From an uncultured Clostridia bacterium (lineage in GTDB: Bacteria; Bacillota; Clostridia; Oscillospirales; Oscillospiraceae), in the NCBI GenBank assembly GCA_937893605.1, contig CALBGG010000013.1, positions 1-11,215 on the forward strand: 11,215 nt of DNA, read 5' to 3'. A program made the translations under genes and the position numbers. Below the pieces are notes generated by a model, which made no database searches, was not told the DNA's origin, and was given only the letters and a program-made list of their open reading frames with translations. This document shows positions 1 through 6,695 of this stretch, one piece after another. The stretch's first letter is position 1. Every line of letters begins with the position of its first letter.

Positions 1-985
1 TCAGGAACGCCGCAGCGCCCATGATGGGGGGCATGATCTGGCCGCCGGTGGAGGCCGCCGCCTCAACAGCGCCCGCAAACTCGGGCTTGTAGCCGGTCTT
101 TTTCATCATGGGGATGGTGACAGAGCCCGTGGTGACGGTGTTGCCGACCGAGGAGCCGGAAACCATGCCGCACAGAGCCGAAGAAATGACCGCTACCTTT
201 GCCGGACCGCCGGATGATGAGCCGGCTGCCTTGTTTGCAAGATCAATAAAGAACTTTGCAATGCCGGTGCGCTCAAGGAACGCGCCGAATACGATGAACA
301 CGACGATGAACTTGGCGCAGACGTTTATCGGGGTGCCGATAACGCCGCCGGTAGTGTAAAACAGGGTATAGATCACGCGGCCGAGGACGTGCTGAAGATC
401 CATGCCCCTGCCGAGCATGCTCCAAAACGTGTACACGATAAGCGCTCCCGCGACGCACAGGATGGGAACGCCGACGCACCTGCGGCACAGCTCGACGAGC
501 GAGAGGATGCCGATGATGCCGATGACGATATACGTCGGGGTCATCTTGGAGGCGCTGGTGAGCACCTTGATGATGGGGTCAAAATTGAATGCGTAGTAGA
601 AGAAGCAGGCCGAACCCACGATCATGATGATCCAGTCAAACCACGGGATGTAGTTCTCGCGGACATGGTGCTTGCTCATGGGATAGTACAAAAAGCCCAT
701 GAGGTTCACGCAGCCGAGGAAGATCATAAGACGCACCTCGAGCGACGCGGTGCTCCACAGGGTGGAGTAGATGCAGTAGAGCGAAAACAGAGCCATGATA
801 CCCTGAATGACCTTCTGAGGCACGCCCGACCATATACGGGTGTTCGACTCGCGGTCATATTTTTTCATGACCTTGTCGACCTCTGCAGCGGATACGGTCT
901 CGCAGCCGCTGTCATTCGCGGCCGCGGCGCCGGTCTTTGTCTCCTCTGCCGGAGCCTCCGAGTCCTTTTTTTTGAACAGGGACAT
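1..985 (-). CDS. TRAP transporter fused permease (4TM+12TM, TAXI type), N-terminal 328 residues only
   Basis: Membrane subunit of a TRAP secondary transporter, which imports an organic acid delivered by the binding protein encoded just upstream. The visible 328 residues begin with a charged cytosolic tail (about 1-58), then several hydrophobic segments (about 60-100, 114-137, 150-190, 225-245) forming the small-subunit-like part. The start of the DctM-like large domain follows, with a run rich in Gly/Ser at 254-260, GMVSGSSVGNTVTTG near 273-287 and ASTGGQIMPPIMGAAAFL at 311-328, a hallmark of TRAP large subunits. The ATG at 985 has AAAGGA at 996-1001, 10 nt upstream. The family is usually about 600-700 residues, so roughly half is missing at the window edge, not by mutation. 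It is co-oriented with the TAXI binding protein (309-bp gap). Substrate is unknown; TAXI systems are often linked to dicarboxylates or glutamate. Confidence 0.93.
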   Translation of the reverse strand, partial: MSLFKKKDSEAPAEETKTGAAAANDSGCETVSAAEVDKVMKKYDRESNTRIWSGVPQKVIQGIMALFSLYCIYSTLWSTASLEVRLMIFLGCVNLMGFLYYPMSKHHVRENYIPWFDWIIMIVGSACFFYYAFNFDPIIKVLTSASKMTPTYIVIGIIGILSLVELCRRCVGVPILCVAGALIVYTFWSMLGRGMDLQHVLGRVIYTLFYTTGGVIGTPINVCAKFIVVFIVFGAFLERTGIAKFFIDLANKAAGSSSGGPAKVAVISSALCGMVSGSSVGNTVTTGSVTIPMMKKTGYKPEFAGAVEAAASTGGQIMPPIMGAAAFL

Positions 986-1004
986 ATGAAAACAATCCTT
1001 TCGT

Positions 1005-1053
1005 CCCGATACTTTGTTGAACTCAGAGCCGCTGAGCTCAACAAAGTATCGGG
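1005..1053. promoter_or_regulatory. 16-bp stem-loop just upstream of the permease ribosome binding site
   Basis: Perfect 16-bp arms at 1005-1020 and 1038-1053 with a further 5-bp inner stem (1022-1026 / 1032-1036). On the plus strand seven T follow (1055-1061), so it has the form of an intrinsic terminator for rightward transcripts. On the minus (mRNA) strand it lacks a U tract and ends only 3 nt before the permease Shine-Dalgarno. There it more likely protects the 5' end of a processed permease mRNA, or tunes its translation, and it insulates against antisense transcription. Confidence 0.7.
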
Positions 1054-1066
1054 GTTTTTTTAGCGC

Positions 1067-1099
1067 AATGACTACGGCGTGCAAGACGCCGTAGTCATT
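1067..1099. repeat. 14-bp perfect hairpin between TRAP genes
   Basis: Arms 1067-1080 and 1086-1099 are perfectly complementary around the 5-nt loop GCAAG. Neither strand has an adjacent U tract, so it is not a standard terminator. It lies 6 nt from the T tract of the neighbouring stem-loop. The pair forms a structured block in the mRNA between the binding-protein and permease genes. Confidence 0.65.
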
Positions 1100-1238
1100 A
1101 ATTATCAATAGTTTATCGTTAAGCTGCCGGGAGTCGAACCACTGCCGCCTGTCAGCGCCCCTTTTCGGTGTTTTTCGCCTTTTTCTCTTTGATGTGGCGT
1201 ATTGACAAGGGATTTAACGAAGCATGAGTGAAAATCAG

Positions 1239-1256
1239 CCTGCCAAAACCGACAGG
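1239..1256 (-). terminator. Weak hairpin downstream of the binding-protein gene
   Basis: A 6-bp stem (one G-U pair) lies about 39 nt after the stop codon on the minus strand, and a short T-rich stretch follows a few bases later. It could be a leaky terminator that gives more binding protein than permease. The rest of 1100-1294 shows no gene that I can support. Confidence 0.3.
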
Positions 1257-1294
1257 TGTTCGGCTTCCGTCAGCTTAAACCGCTGTTAAATTTA

Positions 1295-2272
1295 TCAGGC
1301 AGTCTTTACGGTGATATCCTTCTCAGCGAAGTACTTTGCCGCACCGGGGTGGTACGGTACGTCGGTGATGGAGGATGCGAAGTCGATGCTAAGCTCGGAT
1401 TTCTTTGCGTGGCCGATCTCGTCGATATTATCGAAGATAGCGGATACGAAGTTGTAGATAGCTGCCTCGGAAACGTCGTTGCGGGCGATTACGACTGCCG
1501 CGACTGCGACGGTGGTAACATCCTCGGGAGTGCCGTAAACATCCTTGGAGATGGTGTACTCTTTGTAATAGGGGCTGGAGGAGATCAGGCTGTCAACGTG
1601 CTCCTTGTCGAGAGAGACGAGGTATACCTGTCTGCCGGTGCCGAGATCCTGAACGGCGGGGGTGGGGGCGCCTGCAACGATGAATGCAGCGTCGATCTTG
1701 CCGTCCTTGAGGCTGTCTGCGGAGTCGCCGAAATCGAGGTATTCGGCCTTGATGTCGTCCTCGGAAAGGCCGTATGCGCCGAGCAGGTCAAGTGCGTTGA
1801 AGTAAACGCCCGAGCCCTTTGCGCCGATGGAAACGGTCTTGCCCTTGAGGTCTGCAACGGTCTTTATGCTGGAGTCGAGGGTGATGATCTGAACCTGCTC
1901 CATGTACAGAGCTGCGACAACGGAGAAGTCGGTGATCTTGTTGCCGTCAAAAAGCTTCTCACCGTTATATGCATAGCTCATAACGTCCGACTGTACGAAA
2001 GCGAGCTGTGCGCCGTTTGCCTGAAGATCCTCAACGTTTGCCTGGGAGCCCTTGCTGACGATGGCGGTGACGTTTGTATCGGTCTTGTCGCTGACCTGCT
2101 GTGCCAAAACGGTGCCGAAGGCGTAGTAGGTGCCCTGCTCGCCGCCGGTAGCGAAGGTCAGATCGACATTGCCGTCGTTCTTTGCGGTGTCGTCGTCAGA
2201 GGTATCGTTGCTGCATGCGCACAGCGCGAATACCATCATAACAGCCAGAAGCATAGCTATTATTCTTTTCAT
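1295..2272 (-). CDS. TAXI family TRAP transporter solute-binding lipoprotein
   Basis: Extracytoplasmic binding protein that captures substrate and hands it to the TRAP permease encoded next. The 325-residue protein starts with a lipoprotein signal peptide (positive KR, hydrophobic core 4-17, lipobox L-C-A-C with lipidated Cys20) and a short acidic linker (21-37). The mature domain has the TAXI family pattern: TFATGGEQGTYYAFG at about 39-53, KGSQANVEDL at about 74-83 and DLKGKTVSIGAKGSG at about 141-155. Length matches the family. Start ATG 2272 is preceded by AGGAGG (about 2281-2286) at good spacing, and a strong promoter lies about 75 bp upstream. It is the first gene of the leftward TRAP operon. 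The lipid anchor fits a Gram-positive host. The ligand cannot be read from the sequence. Confidence 0.95.
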   Translation of the reverse strand: MKRIIAMLLAVMMVFALCACSNDTSDDDTAKNDGNVDLTFATGGEQGTYYAFGTVLAQQVSDKTDTNVTAIVSKGSQANVEDLQANGAQLAFVQSDVMSYAYNGEKLFDGNKITDFSVVAALYMEQVQIITLDSSIKTVADLKGKTVSIGAKGSGVYFNALDLLGAYGLSEDDIKAEYLDFGDSADSLKDGKIDAAFIVAGAPTPAVQDLGTGRQVYLVSLDKEHVDSLISSSPYYKEYTISKDVYGTPEDVTTVAVAAVVIARNDVSEAAIYNFVSAIFDNIDEIGHAKKSELSIDFASSITDVPYHPGAAKYFAEKDITVKTA

Positions 2273-2344
2273 GATTTTTTCCTCCTGTTGATTCTGAATT
2301 TTCCGTTTTGAATAATGTCATTCTCAAAAATTCATTACAGGCGC

Positions 2345-2373
2345 ATTATACACCCTTATCCACGGCATTTCAA
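2345..2373 (-). promoter_or_regulatory. Sigma-A promoter of the TRAP operon
   Basis: On the minus strand TTGAAA (2368-2373), a 17-bp spacer and a consensus TATAAT (2345-2350). The predicted start is near 2338, giving a leader of about 65 nt before the ATG at 2272. No riboswitch-like fold was seen in this leader. Confidence 0.85.
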
Positions 2374-2616
2374 GCCCCGAAATGAAATTTTTCTGCTTTA
2401 AATTTGCAAATAATTTCGCGTGCTAATTCGATTTTAACGGTTTACGGCCGTTTTTGCAATATGTGCACCTCACTCTGCAATTTCCGTCTATATGTAGTTG
2501 CAAAATCGGAACAGCATTTTTTGCGTTATTTTAAGCGCAAAGACCGTTTTCGTCATTTTGCCCTGTTTTGAGGCGTGCTTCTTGTGGCTTTTTTACATGG
2601 TTTTCGCAGAAAAGGC

Positions 2617-2645
2617 TTGCATATTGCCTCCGCTCATGTTATATT
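2617..2645 (+). promoter_or_regulatory. Sigma-A promoter of the hom-lysC-asd operon
   Basis: TTGCAT (2617-2622), a 17-bp spacer and TATATT (2640-2645), with TG at 2637-2638 one base ahead of the -10. The predicted start is near 2652, so the leader is only about 50 nt, too short for a lysine riboswitch or a T-box. Positions 2375-2616, between the two divergent promoters, are AT-rich with no gene I can support. Confidence 0.75.
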
Positions 2646-2656
2646 GTTCTCATCTC

Positions 2657-2672
2657 AAAAACATATGTTTTT
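2657..2672. promoter_or_regulatory. 16-bp perfect palindrome at the hom transcription start
   Basis: AAAAA-CATATG-TTTTT is a perfect palindrome starting about 5 bp after the predicted start of hom transcription. The position suits a repressor operator. A short A/T palindrome can also arise by chance, and I do not recognise it as a known box. Confidence 0.35.
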
Positions 2673-2702
2673 GCAGGAAAGACACGTAAAGGCGGTAAGG
2701 AT

Positions 2703-3845
2703 ATGAAAATTGCACTTTTGGGCTGCGGAGTGGTCGGCGGCGGAGTTCTTGAGATCGCGGAAAAGCGATCGGATATGTCGGTGAAGTACGTTCTCGTCAG
2801 GCGCGACAAGCCCGAGCTCGGCGACAAGGCCGTTAAAGATATAAATGCTATATTAAATGATAAAGAGGTCGACACCGTGGTCGAGGTCATGGGCGGCCTG
2901 TCGCCGGCGTTTGAATACGTCTCGGCGGCGATGAGGGCCGGTAAAAACGTCGTGACGGCAAATAAGCACCTTGTTGCACATTATTATAAAGAGCTCGTCT
3001 CGCTCGCGTCGGAGATGAATGTCGCATTCCGCTGCACTCCGGCGGTCGGCGGCGGTATCCCGTGGCTCGTCAATCTTGAGAGGGTCAAGAGGCTCGACAG
3101 TGTGCAGTCGTTCTGCGGCATCATGAACGGAACGACGAACTTCATCCTTGACGCGATGCACACAAACGGCGCTGACTTTTCCGAGGTGCTTGCCGAGGCG
3201 CAGAGACTCGGCTATGCCGAGGCAGACCCCTCGGCGGACATCGACGGACTGGATATACAGCGCAAGGCCGTCATTTCCGCAAACGTCGCATTCGATGCCT
3301 GCCTTTCGGAGAAGGATGTGCCCGTGTTCGGCATCCGCAGCATCTTATCCTGCGATATCGCCGCTGCCGAGAGCCGCGAGCGTATCTGCAAGATGCTCGC
3401 CTTCGGCGAAAAAAGCGCGTCGGGCGCAGTCAGCTGCTATGTCGAGCCCTGCTTTGTGCCGGCGGGCGAGCTCGAGGCCGCGGTATCGACAAACCGCAAC
3501 GTCATATCCTTCGTCACCGAGCTCACCGGCAAGGAGAGCTTCTACGGACAGGGTGCGGGCAGATACCCCACAGCGTACAACGCCGTGGCCGACTGCGCGG
3601 ACATAATAAGCGGCGTAAAGGAGTTTTACACCTCGCTCGTGCGCGATGTGCCGGTCGACAACAACGCAGCAGAGCACAGATACTATGTGCGCTTTTCCGG
3701 CAGCGACGATTTCCTCGCCTCGGTCGAGAGCGAAAAGTGCGGCGAGGGGATCATCACCATGCCCGTTCCCGTTGCAAAAATGCACGAGTGGGCAGCAAGG
3801 GCAAAGGAGGCAGACCCCGGAGTGTTTATAGCCGGGCTCATATAA
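2703..3845 (+). CDS. hom: Homoserine dehydrogenase, short form without a full ACT domain
   Basis: Reduces aspartate semialdehyde to homoserine with NAD(P)H, committing carbon to threonine and methionine. The 380 residues show the Rossmann nucleotide motif GCGVVGGG (7-14), VTANKHLVA near 84-92, the signature NGTTNFIL (142-149), and the catalytic block ADPSADIDGLDIQRK (174-188) with the Asp and Lys expected for proton transfer. I chose ATG 2703, because homology starts at once (MKIALLGCG) and AAAGGCGG lies 8 nt upstream. An in-frame upstream ATG at 2568 would add a nonsense-like tail and lies before the promoter. ACT-bearing relatives are about 430 residues. Here a remnant begins at HRYYVRF (about 325) but only about 55 residues follow, so threonine feedback may be lost or altered. 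It is followed 1 nt later by lysC. Confidence 0.95.
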   Translation: MKIALLGCGVVGGGVLEIAEKRSDMSVKYVLVRRDKPELGDKAVKDINAILNDKEVDTVVEVMGGLSPAFEYVSAAMRAGKNVVTANKHLVAHYYKELVSLASEMNVAFRCTPAVGGGIPWLVNLERVKRLDSVQSFCGIMNGTTNFILDAMHTNGADFSEVLAEAQRLGYAEADPSADIDGLDIQRKAVISANVAFDACLSEKDVPVFGIRSILSCDIAAAESRERICKMLAFGEKSASGAVSCYVEPCFVPAGELEAAVSTNRNVISFVTELTGKESFYGQGAGRYPTAYNAVADCADIISGVKEFYTSLVRDVPVDNNAAEHRYYVRFSGSDDFLASVESEKCGEGIITMPVPVAKMHEWAARAKEADPGVFIAGLI

Positions 3846-3846
3846 T

Positions 3847-5163
3847 ATGATGTTGAAGGTAGCGAAATTCGGCGGCTCGTCCATGGCGGACGCCGGACAG
3901 TTTAAAAAAGTAAGATCCATCATCGAAGCAGACCCGGCGCGCAAGGTCATCGTCGTTTCCGCTGCTGGCAAGAGATTCAAGGACGACCACAAGCTGACCG
4001 ATCTTCTGTATCTCTGCCATGCGCACAAAAAGTACGGCGTCAGCTGCGACCCCGTTTTTGACATGATTGCAGGGCGCTACCGCGAGATATGCGCCGAGCT
4101 GGGGCTGAAGGTCGATATCGACGTGCGTCTTTCGGCTCTGCGCGAGGAGATCGAGACCGGCATATCCAAGGATAAGCTTGTTTCGCGCGGCGAATATTTT
4201 TCGGCGATGCTCATGGCCGATTACCTCGGCTATGATTTCCTCGACGCGGAGGACTGGCTGCATTTTTCCTTCGACGGGACGATCGACAAGGAGCGCTCCT
4301 ATGAAGACCTCGAGCGCCTTGCAGCCGGGCGCAGGGTCGTTATCCCCGGCTTTTACGGCAGCATGCCCGACGGCAGCATCCGCGTGCTCTCGCGCGGCGG
4401 AAGCGACGTTACGGGCGCACTTGCGGCCGCGGCGCTGGACGCGGACGTGTACGAAAACTGGACGGACGTTTCCGGCATACTCATGGCAGACCCGCGCATC
4501 GTCGATGATCCGGACACCATCGAGCGCATAACCTACAACGAGCTGCGCGAGCTCAGCTACATGGGCGCGCAGGTGCTGCACGAGGGGGCGGTGTTCCCCG
4601 TGCGTGAGAAGAATATACCGCTTAATATCCGCAACACAAACGCTCCGGATCACCCAGGAACGCTCATCATGGAGCGCTTTCCCGACGAGGAGATCAGCGA
4701 CCGCTTCATAACAGGCATCGCGGGGCGCAAGAATTTTTCTATAATCACCGTGTCCAAGGCCGGTATGAGCTCTCAGATGGGTTCGCTCCGGCAGATGCTC
4801 GAGGTTTTCGAAAAGCACGGCGTGTGCGTTGAGTACACCCCCTCCGGCATCGACAGCGTATCCTTCGTCGTATCGGCCGATAAGGCAAAGGACCGCATTT
4901 ATTCCATCGTCGGCGAGATACGCGACGCACTCATCCCCGACAACATTCAGATAACCGGAGGCATATCCGTCGTGGCGGCGGTCGGCCGTCAGATGGCCTT
5001 CAAGCCCGGCACATCGGGACGGATCTTCGCCGCGCTCGGCAAGGCCGGCATAAACATTCGCATGATATCCCAGGGTCCGGACGAGCTGAACATCATCGTC
5101 GGCGTAAATAACGATGATTTTGAAAGCTGCGTGCGCGTACTATATAATAGCTTTGTGAAATAA
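3847..5163 (+). CDS. lysC: Aspartate kinase, monofunctional, with C-terminal ACT pair
   Basis: Phosphorylates aspartate to aspartyl-4-phosphate, the entry step of the aspartate pathway. The kinase domain has KFGGSS (7-12), SRGEYFSA (113-120), and LSRGGSDVTGALAAAALDADVYENWTD-type nucleotide/aspartate loops across 181-207, ending in ADPRIVDDP (214-222). Two ACT domains follow, one from about 298 and one from about 372 (GRIFAALGKAGINIRMISQG at 391-410), which normally bind lysine or threonine as feedback inhibitors. The 438 residues fit the family. The first ATG (3847) begins one base after the hom stop; ATG 3850 is equally possible. No clear Shine-Dalgarno is present, so translation is probably coupled to hom. 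asd follows after 13 nt. Allosteric effector cannot be told by eye. Confidence 0.95.
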   Translation: MMLKVAKFGGSSMADAGQFKKVRSIIEADPARKVIVVSAAGKRFKDDHKLTDLLYLCHAHKKYGVSCDPVFDMIAGRYREICAELGLKVDIDVRLSALREEIETGISKDKLVSRGEYFSAMLMADYLGYDFLDAEDWLHFSFDGTIDKERSYEDLERLAAGRRVVIPGFYGSMPDGSIRVLSRGGSDVTGALAAAALDADVYENWTDVSGILMADPRIVDDPDTIERITYNELRELSYMGAQVLHEGAVFPVREKNIPLNIRNTNAPDHPGTLIMERFPDEEISDRFITGIAGRKNFSIITVSKAGMSSQMGSLRQMLEVFEKHGVCVEYTPSGIDSVSFVVSADKAKDRIYSIVGEIRDALIPDNIQITGGISVVAAVGRQMAFKPGTSGRIFAALGKAGINIRMISQGPDELNIIVGVNNDDFESCVRVLYNSFVK

Positions 5164-5176
5164 GGAGAACAGGATC

Positions 5177-6169
5177 ATGAAAAAATACAATGTAGGCATT
5201 CTCGGCGCAACGGGCGCCGTCGGACAGGAAATGATGAAGATACTCGCCGAGCGCAGCTTCCCCATAGGCGAGCTGAGACTGCTGGCAAGCCGCAACTCTG
5301 CCGGTAAGGAGATAAACGGTCACGTCGTAGTCGAGGCGTGCAGAGAAAACTTTGAGGGTCTCGACATCATTCTCGGCGCGGCCGAGAACGACATTGCCGA
5401 GCGCTTTGTCGATGATATCAAGGCCTCCGGCGCTGTGTTTATCGACAACTCCAGCGCGTTCCGCCTCTGTCCCGATGTTCCCCTCGTAGTTCCAGAGATA
5501 AACCCCGAGGACGTGAAAAAGCACAAGGGCGTCATAGCAAACCCGAACTGCACGACCGTCATATCCTGCACTGCCGTAAACGCGCTCAACGCCGTCTCAC
5601 CCATTGAGAGCATGGTCGTTTCGTCCTATCAGGCGGTCTCCGGAGCTGGCGCGGCAGGCCCGAAGGAGCTCTTCGCCGAGGTCGAGGCCATCGCAAAGGG
5701 TGAAAGCTTCGAGCCCAGGGTCTTTGCCTATCAGATAGCCTACAACGTTATCCCGCAGATAGGCGGCGAGCAGTTTGCCGGCTACACCTCCGAGGAGATG
5801 AAGCTTCAGAACGAGGGCCGCCGCATCATGCACCTGCCCGAGCTCAAGGTCAGCTGCACCTGCGTGCGCGTTCCCGTCGTGCGCAGCCACAGTGTTTCCA
5901 TCTGCCTGAAAACAAAAGAGAAAATTTCCGTCGAGCGTGCGCGCGAGGTCATCGCCGCGGCTCCGGGCGTTAAGCTCGTCGATGATCTTAACGCCCTGCA
6001 ATATCCCATGCCGCTGGACACGCAGAACCAGGATCTCGTCTTCGTCGGACGTATCCGCGAGGATCTCACCGACGAGCGCGGCCTGAACATCTGGTGCTGC
6101 GGCGACCAGGTGCGCAAGGGCGCCGCCACCAACGCCGTTCAGATCGCCGAGCTTTTAATAGCGAATTAA
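5177..6169 (+). CDS. asd: Aspartate-semialdehyde dehydrogenase
   Basis: NADPH-dependent reduction of aspartyl phosphate to aspartate semialdehyde, the branch point between lysine (via dihydrodipicolinate) and homoserine. The 330-residue protein has the NADP loop GATGAVGQ (10-17), IDNSSAFR (89-96), ANPNCTT with the nucleophilic Cys125, SSYQAVSGAG (149-158), AYNVIPQIG (188-196) and RVPVVRSHS (231-239), whose His238 is the expected acid-base residue. All key residues are present. ATG 5177 has AAGGAG (5162-5167) overlapping the lysC stop codon. It is the third gene of the hom-lysC-asd operon, so the three enzymes of the shared route from aspartate to homoserine are made together. No terminator with a U run was found after the stop, only hairpins without one. 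Confidence 0.97.
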   Translation: MKKYNVGILGATGAVGQEMMKILAERSFPIGELRLLASRNSAGKEINGHVVVEACRENFEGLDIILGAAENDIAERFVDDIKASGAVFIDNSSAFRLCPDVPLVVPEINPEDVKKHKGVIANPNCTTVISCTAVNALNAVSPIESMVVSSYQAVSGAGAAGPKELFAEVEAIAKGESFEPRVFAYQIAYNVIPQIGGEQFAGYTSEEMKLQNEGRRIMHLPELKVSCTCVRVPVVRSHSVSICLKTKEKISVERAREVIAAAPGVKLVDDLNALQYPMPLDTQNQDLVFVGRIREDLTDERGLNIWCCGDQVRKGAATNAVQIAELLIAN

Positions 6170-6197
6170 GATCGTACCGATACGGTGATTGCGGTGT

Positions 6198-6319
6198 CCC
6201 GGTATCGAAACATTGGCATAAACCGTAATGTTTCGCAAGCCGAAAAAGCGGAAAAAGGTTTGCTGAGCACTATCTGGAGGCCACAGTCTCCCGGTTTTGC
6301 CTGCACCCTCGATACCGGG
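6198..6319. repeat. Nested inverted repeats after asd (possible structured RNA or MITE relic)
   Basis: An 11-bp perfect inverted repeat (6198-6208 / 6309-6319, CCCGGTATCGA) encloses about 100 bp. Inside its left end sits a 9-bp perfect hairpin (6206-6214 / 6227-6235, CGAAACATT). No convincing coding frame covers the segment, and no target-site duplication flanks it. It could be a structured RNA at the 3' end of the asd message, or the remains of a small non-autonomous element. Confidence 0.4.
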
Positions 6320-6365
6320 CTGACGCAATATGCGTATTCGTACAATGTCCGTGCGCCTCTGAAAA

Positions 6366-6416
6366 AGCCTTCCCCTTCGAGGGGAAGGTGTCAGCGAAGC
6401 TGACGGATGAGGTGTA
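6366..6416 (+). repeat. REP-like double-hairpin repeat
   Basis: Two adjacent hairpins: a 9-bp stem (6368-6376 / 6380-6388, CCTTCCCCT) with a TCG loop, and a 6-bp stem (6390-6395 / 6399-6404, GTCAGC) with a GAA loop, followed by GGATGAGGTG. From memory, near-identical dispersed intergenic repeats occur in many gut Clostridia. No count can be given from one window. The short frames through it are not genes. Confidence 0.65.
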
Positions 6417-6448
6417 ATTCAATCCGTGCGGCATCGCCGAATACCACC

Positions 6449-6476
6449 GGCTATCCACTATCGGCTATAAGCTATC
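6449..6476 (+). repeat. Four tandem 7-bp units (NNCTATC)
   Basis: GGCTATC, CACTATC, GGCTATA and AGCTATC lie in a row with no spacer: a heptamer array of period 7. It lies between the REP-like repeat and the large palindrome. Such short arrays can change copy number by slippage. Confidence 0.6.
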
Positions 6477-6482
6477 TGCTCT

Positions 6483-6520
6483 CAAGCAATTTATCGGCGC
6501 TTGCGCCGATAAATTGCTTG
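6483..6520. repeat. 18-bp-arm perfect palindrome touching the rplJ promoter
   Basis: Arms 6483-6500 and 6503-6520 are perfectly complementary with only TT between them (a loop of 4 or more in practice). The right arm supplies the first three bases (TTG) of the -35 box of the rplJ-rplL promoter. No U tract follows on the plus strand, so a terminator for asd is doubtful. It could act as an operator, an insulator of the promoter, or a repeat end. Confidence 0.75.
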
Positions 6521-6546
6521 ACAAACGGAGCGAAATCTGATATTCT
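6518..6546 (+). promoter_or_regulatory. Sigma-A promoter of rplJ-rplL
   Basis: Consensus TTGACA (6518-6523), 17-bp spacer, TATTCT (6541-6546). The predicted start near 6553 places the L10 leader at the very 5' end of the transcript. Confidence 0.85.
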
Positions 6547-6552
6547 ATCTGA

Positions 6553-6660
6553 GCGCTCCAAAGACAGCAGGTATCTTTATGGTGTAAATCCTGCCGAGGA
6601 TGGCATCATATTTTGATTGCTTACAGCCTCCATGTCTTCGGATGTGGAGGTTTTCTTTAT
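6553..6660 (+). ncRNA. L10 leader (ribosomal protein autoregulatory RNA)
   Basis: The 5' leader of rplJ carries the known L10-binding pattern: AAAGACAGCAGG (6560-6571), a short variable hairpin, then AATCCTGCCGAGGA (6587-6600). GCAGG (6567-6571) pairs with CCTGC (6590-6594), with the flanking GA-rich bases expected for a kink-turn. In Firmicutes, the L10(L12) complex binds this RNA and favours the downstream terminator, shutting off its own synthesis. The arrangement here, leader then attenuator hairpin then Shine-Dalgarno, matches that model. Confidence 0.85.
6627..6658 (+). terminator. Attenuator terminator of the L10 leader
   Basis: A 10-bp stem (6627-6636 / 6641-6650, two G-U pairs) capped by a UUCG tetraloop and followed by TTTTCTTT. 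It ends about 37 nt before the rplJ start codon, the usual place for the conditional terminator. Confidence 0.85.
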
Positions 6661-6695
6661 GAGCGTGAACATCAGTGTGGAGGTGAAAAACACAC

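Noticed and set aside
389..1063. Plus-strand frame of 224 codons over the TRAP permease
   Set aside because: It is antisense to a well-supported permease, rich in His, Asp and Arg, and runs through the hairpin at 1005-1053.
1125..1160. tRNA/tmRNA-like T-loop on the minus strand (GGTTCGACTCCC)
   Set aside because: The 5-bp T stem pairs at only two positions, there is no acceptor stem, CCA or anticodon arm. It is likely chance or a very decayed remnant.
1256..2311. Long plus-strand frame (351 codons) opposite the binding-protein gene
   Set aside because: It is the antisense shadow of a clear TAXI binding protein. Its translation is low-complexity (Val, Gly, Asp, Cys rich), and there is no ribosome site.
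2703..2720. Riboswitch or T-box control of hom-lysC-asd
   Set aside because: The predicted leader is only about 50 nt and holds no specifier-type or lysine-aptamer structure.
3838..4818. Minus-strand frame of 326 codons opposite lysC
   Set aside because: The sense strand encodes an intact aspartate kinase with all motifs. The reverse frame is open because of GC-rich codon bias.
6185..6616. Short plus-strand and minus-strand frames in the rplJ upstream region
   Set aside because: They run through REP-like hairpins, the heptamer array, the palindrome and the promoter. Translations of such repeats are not proteins.
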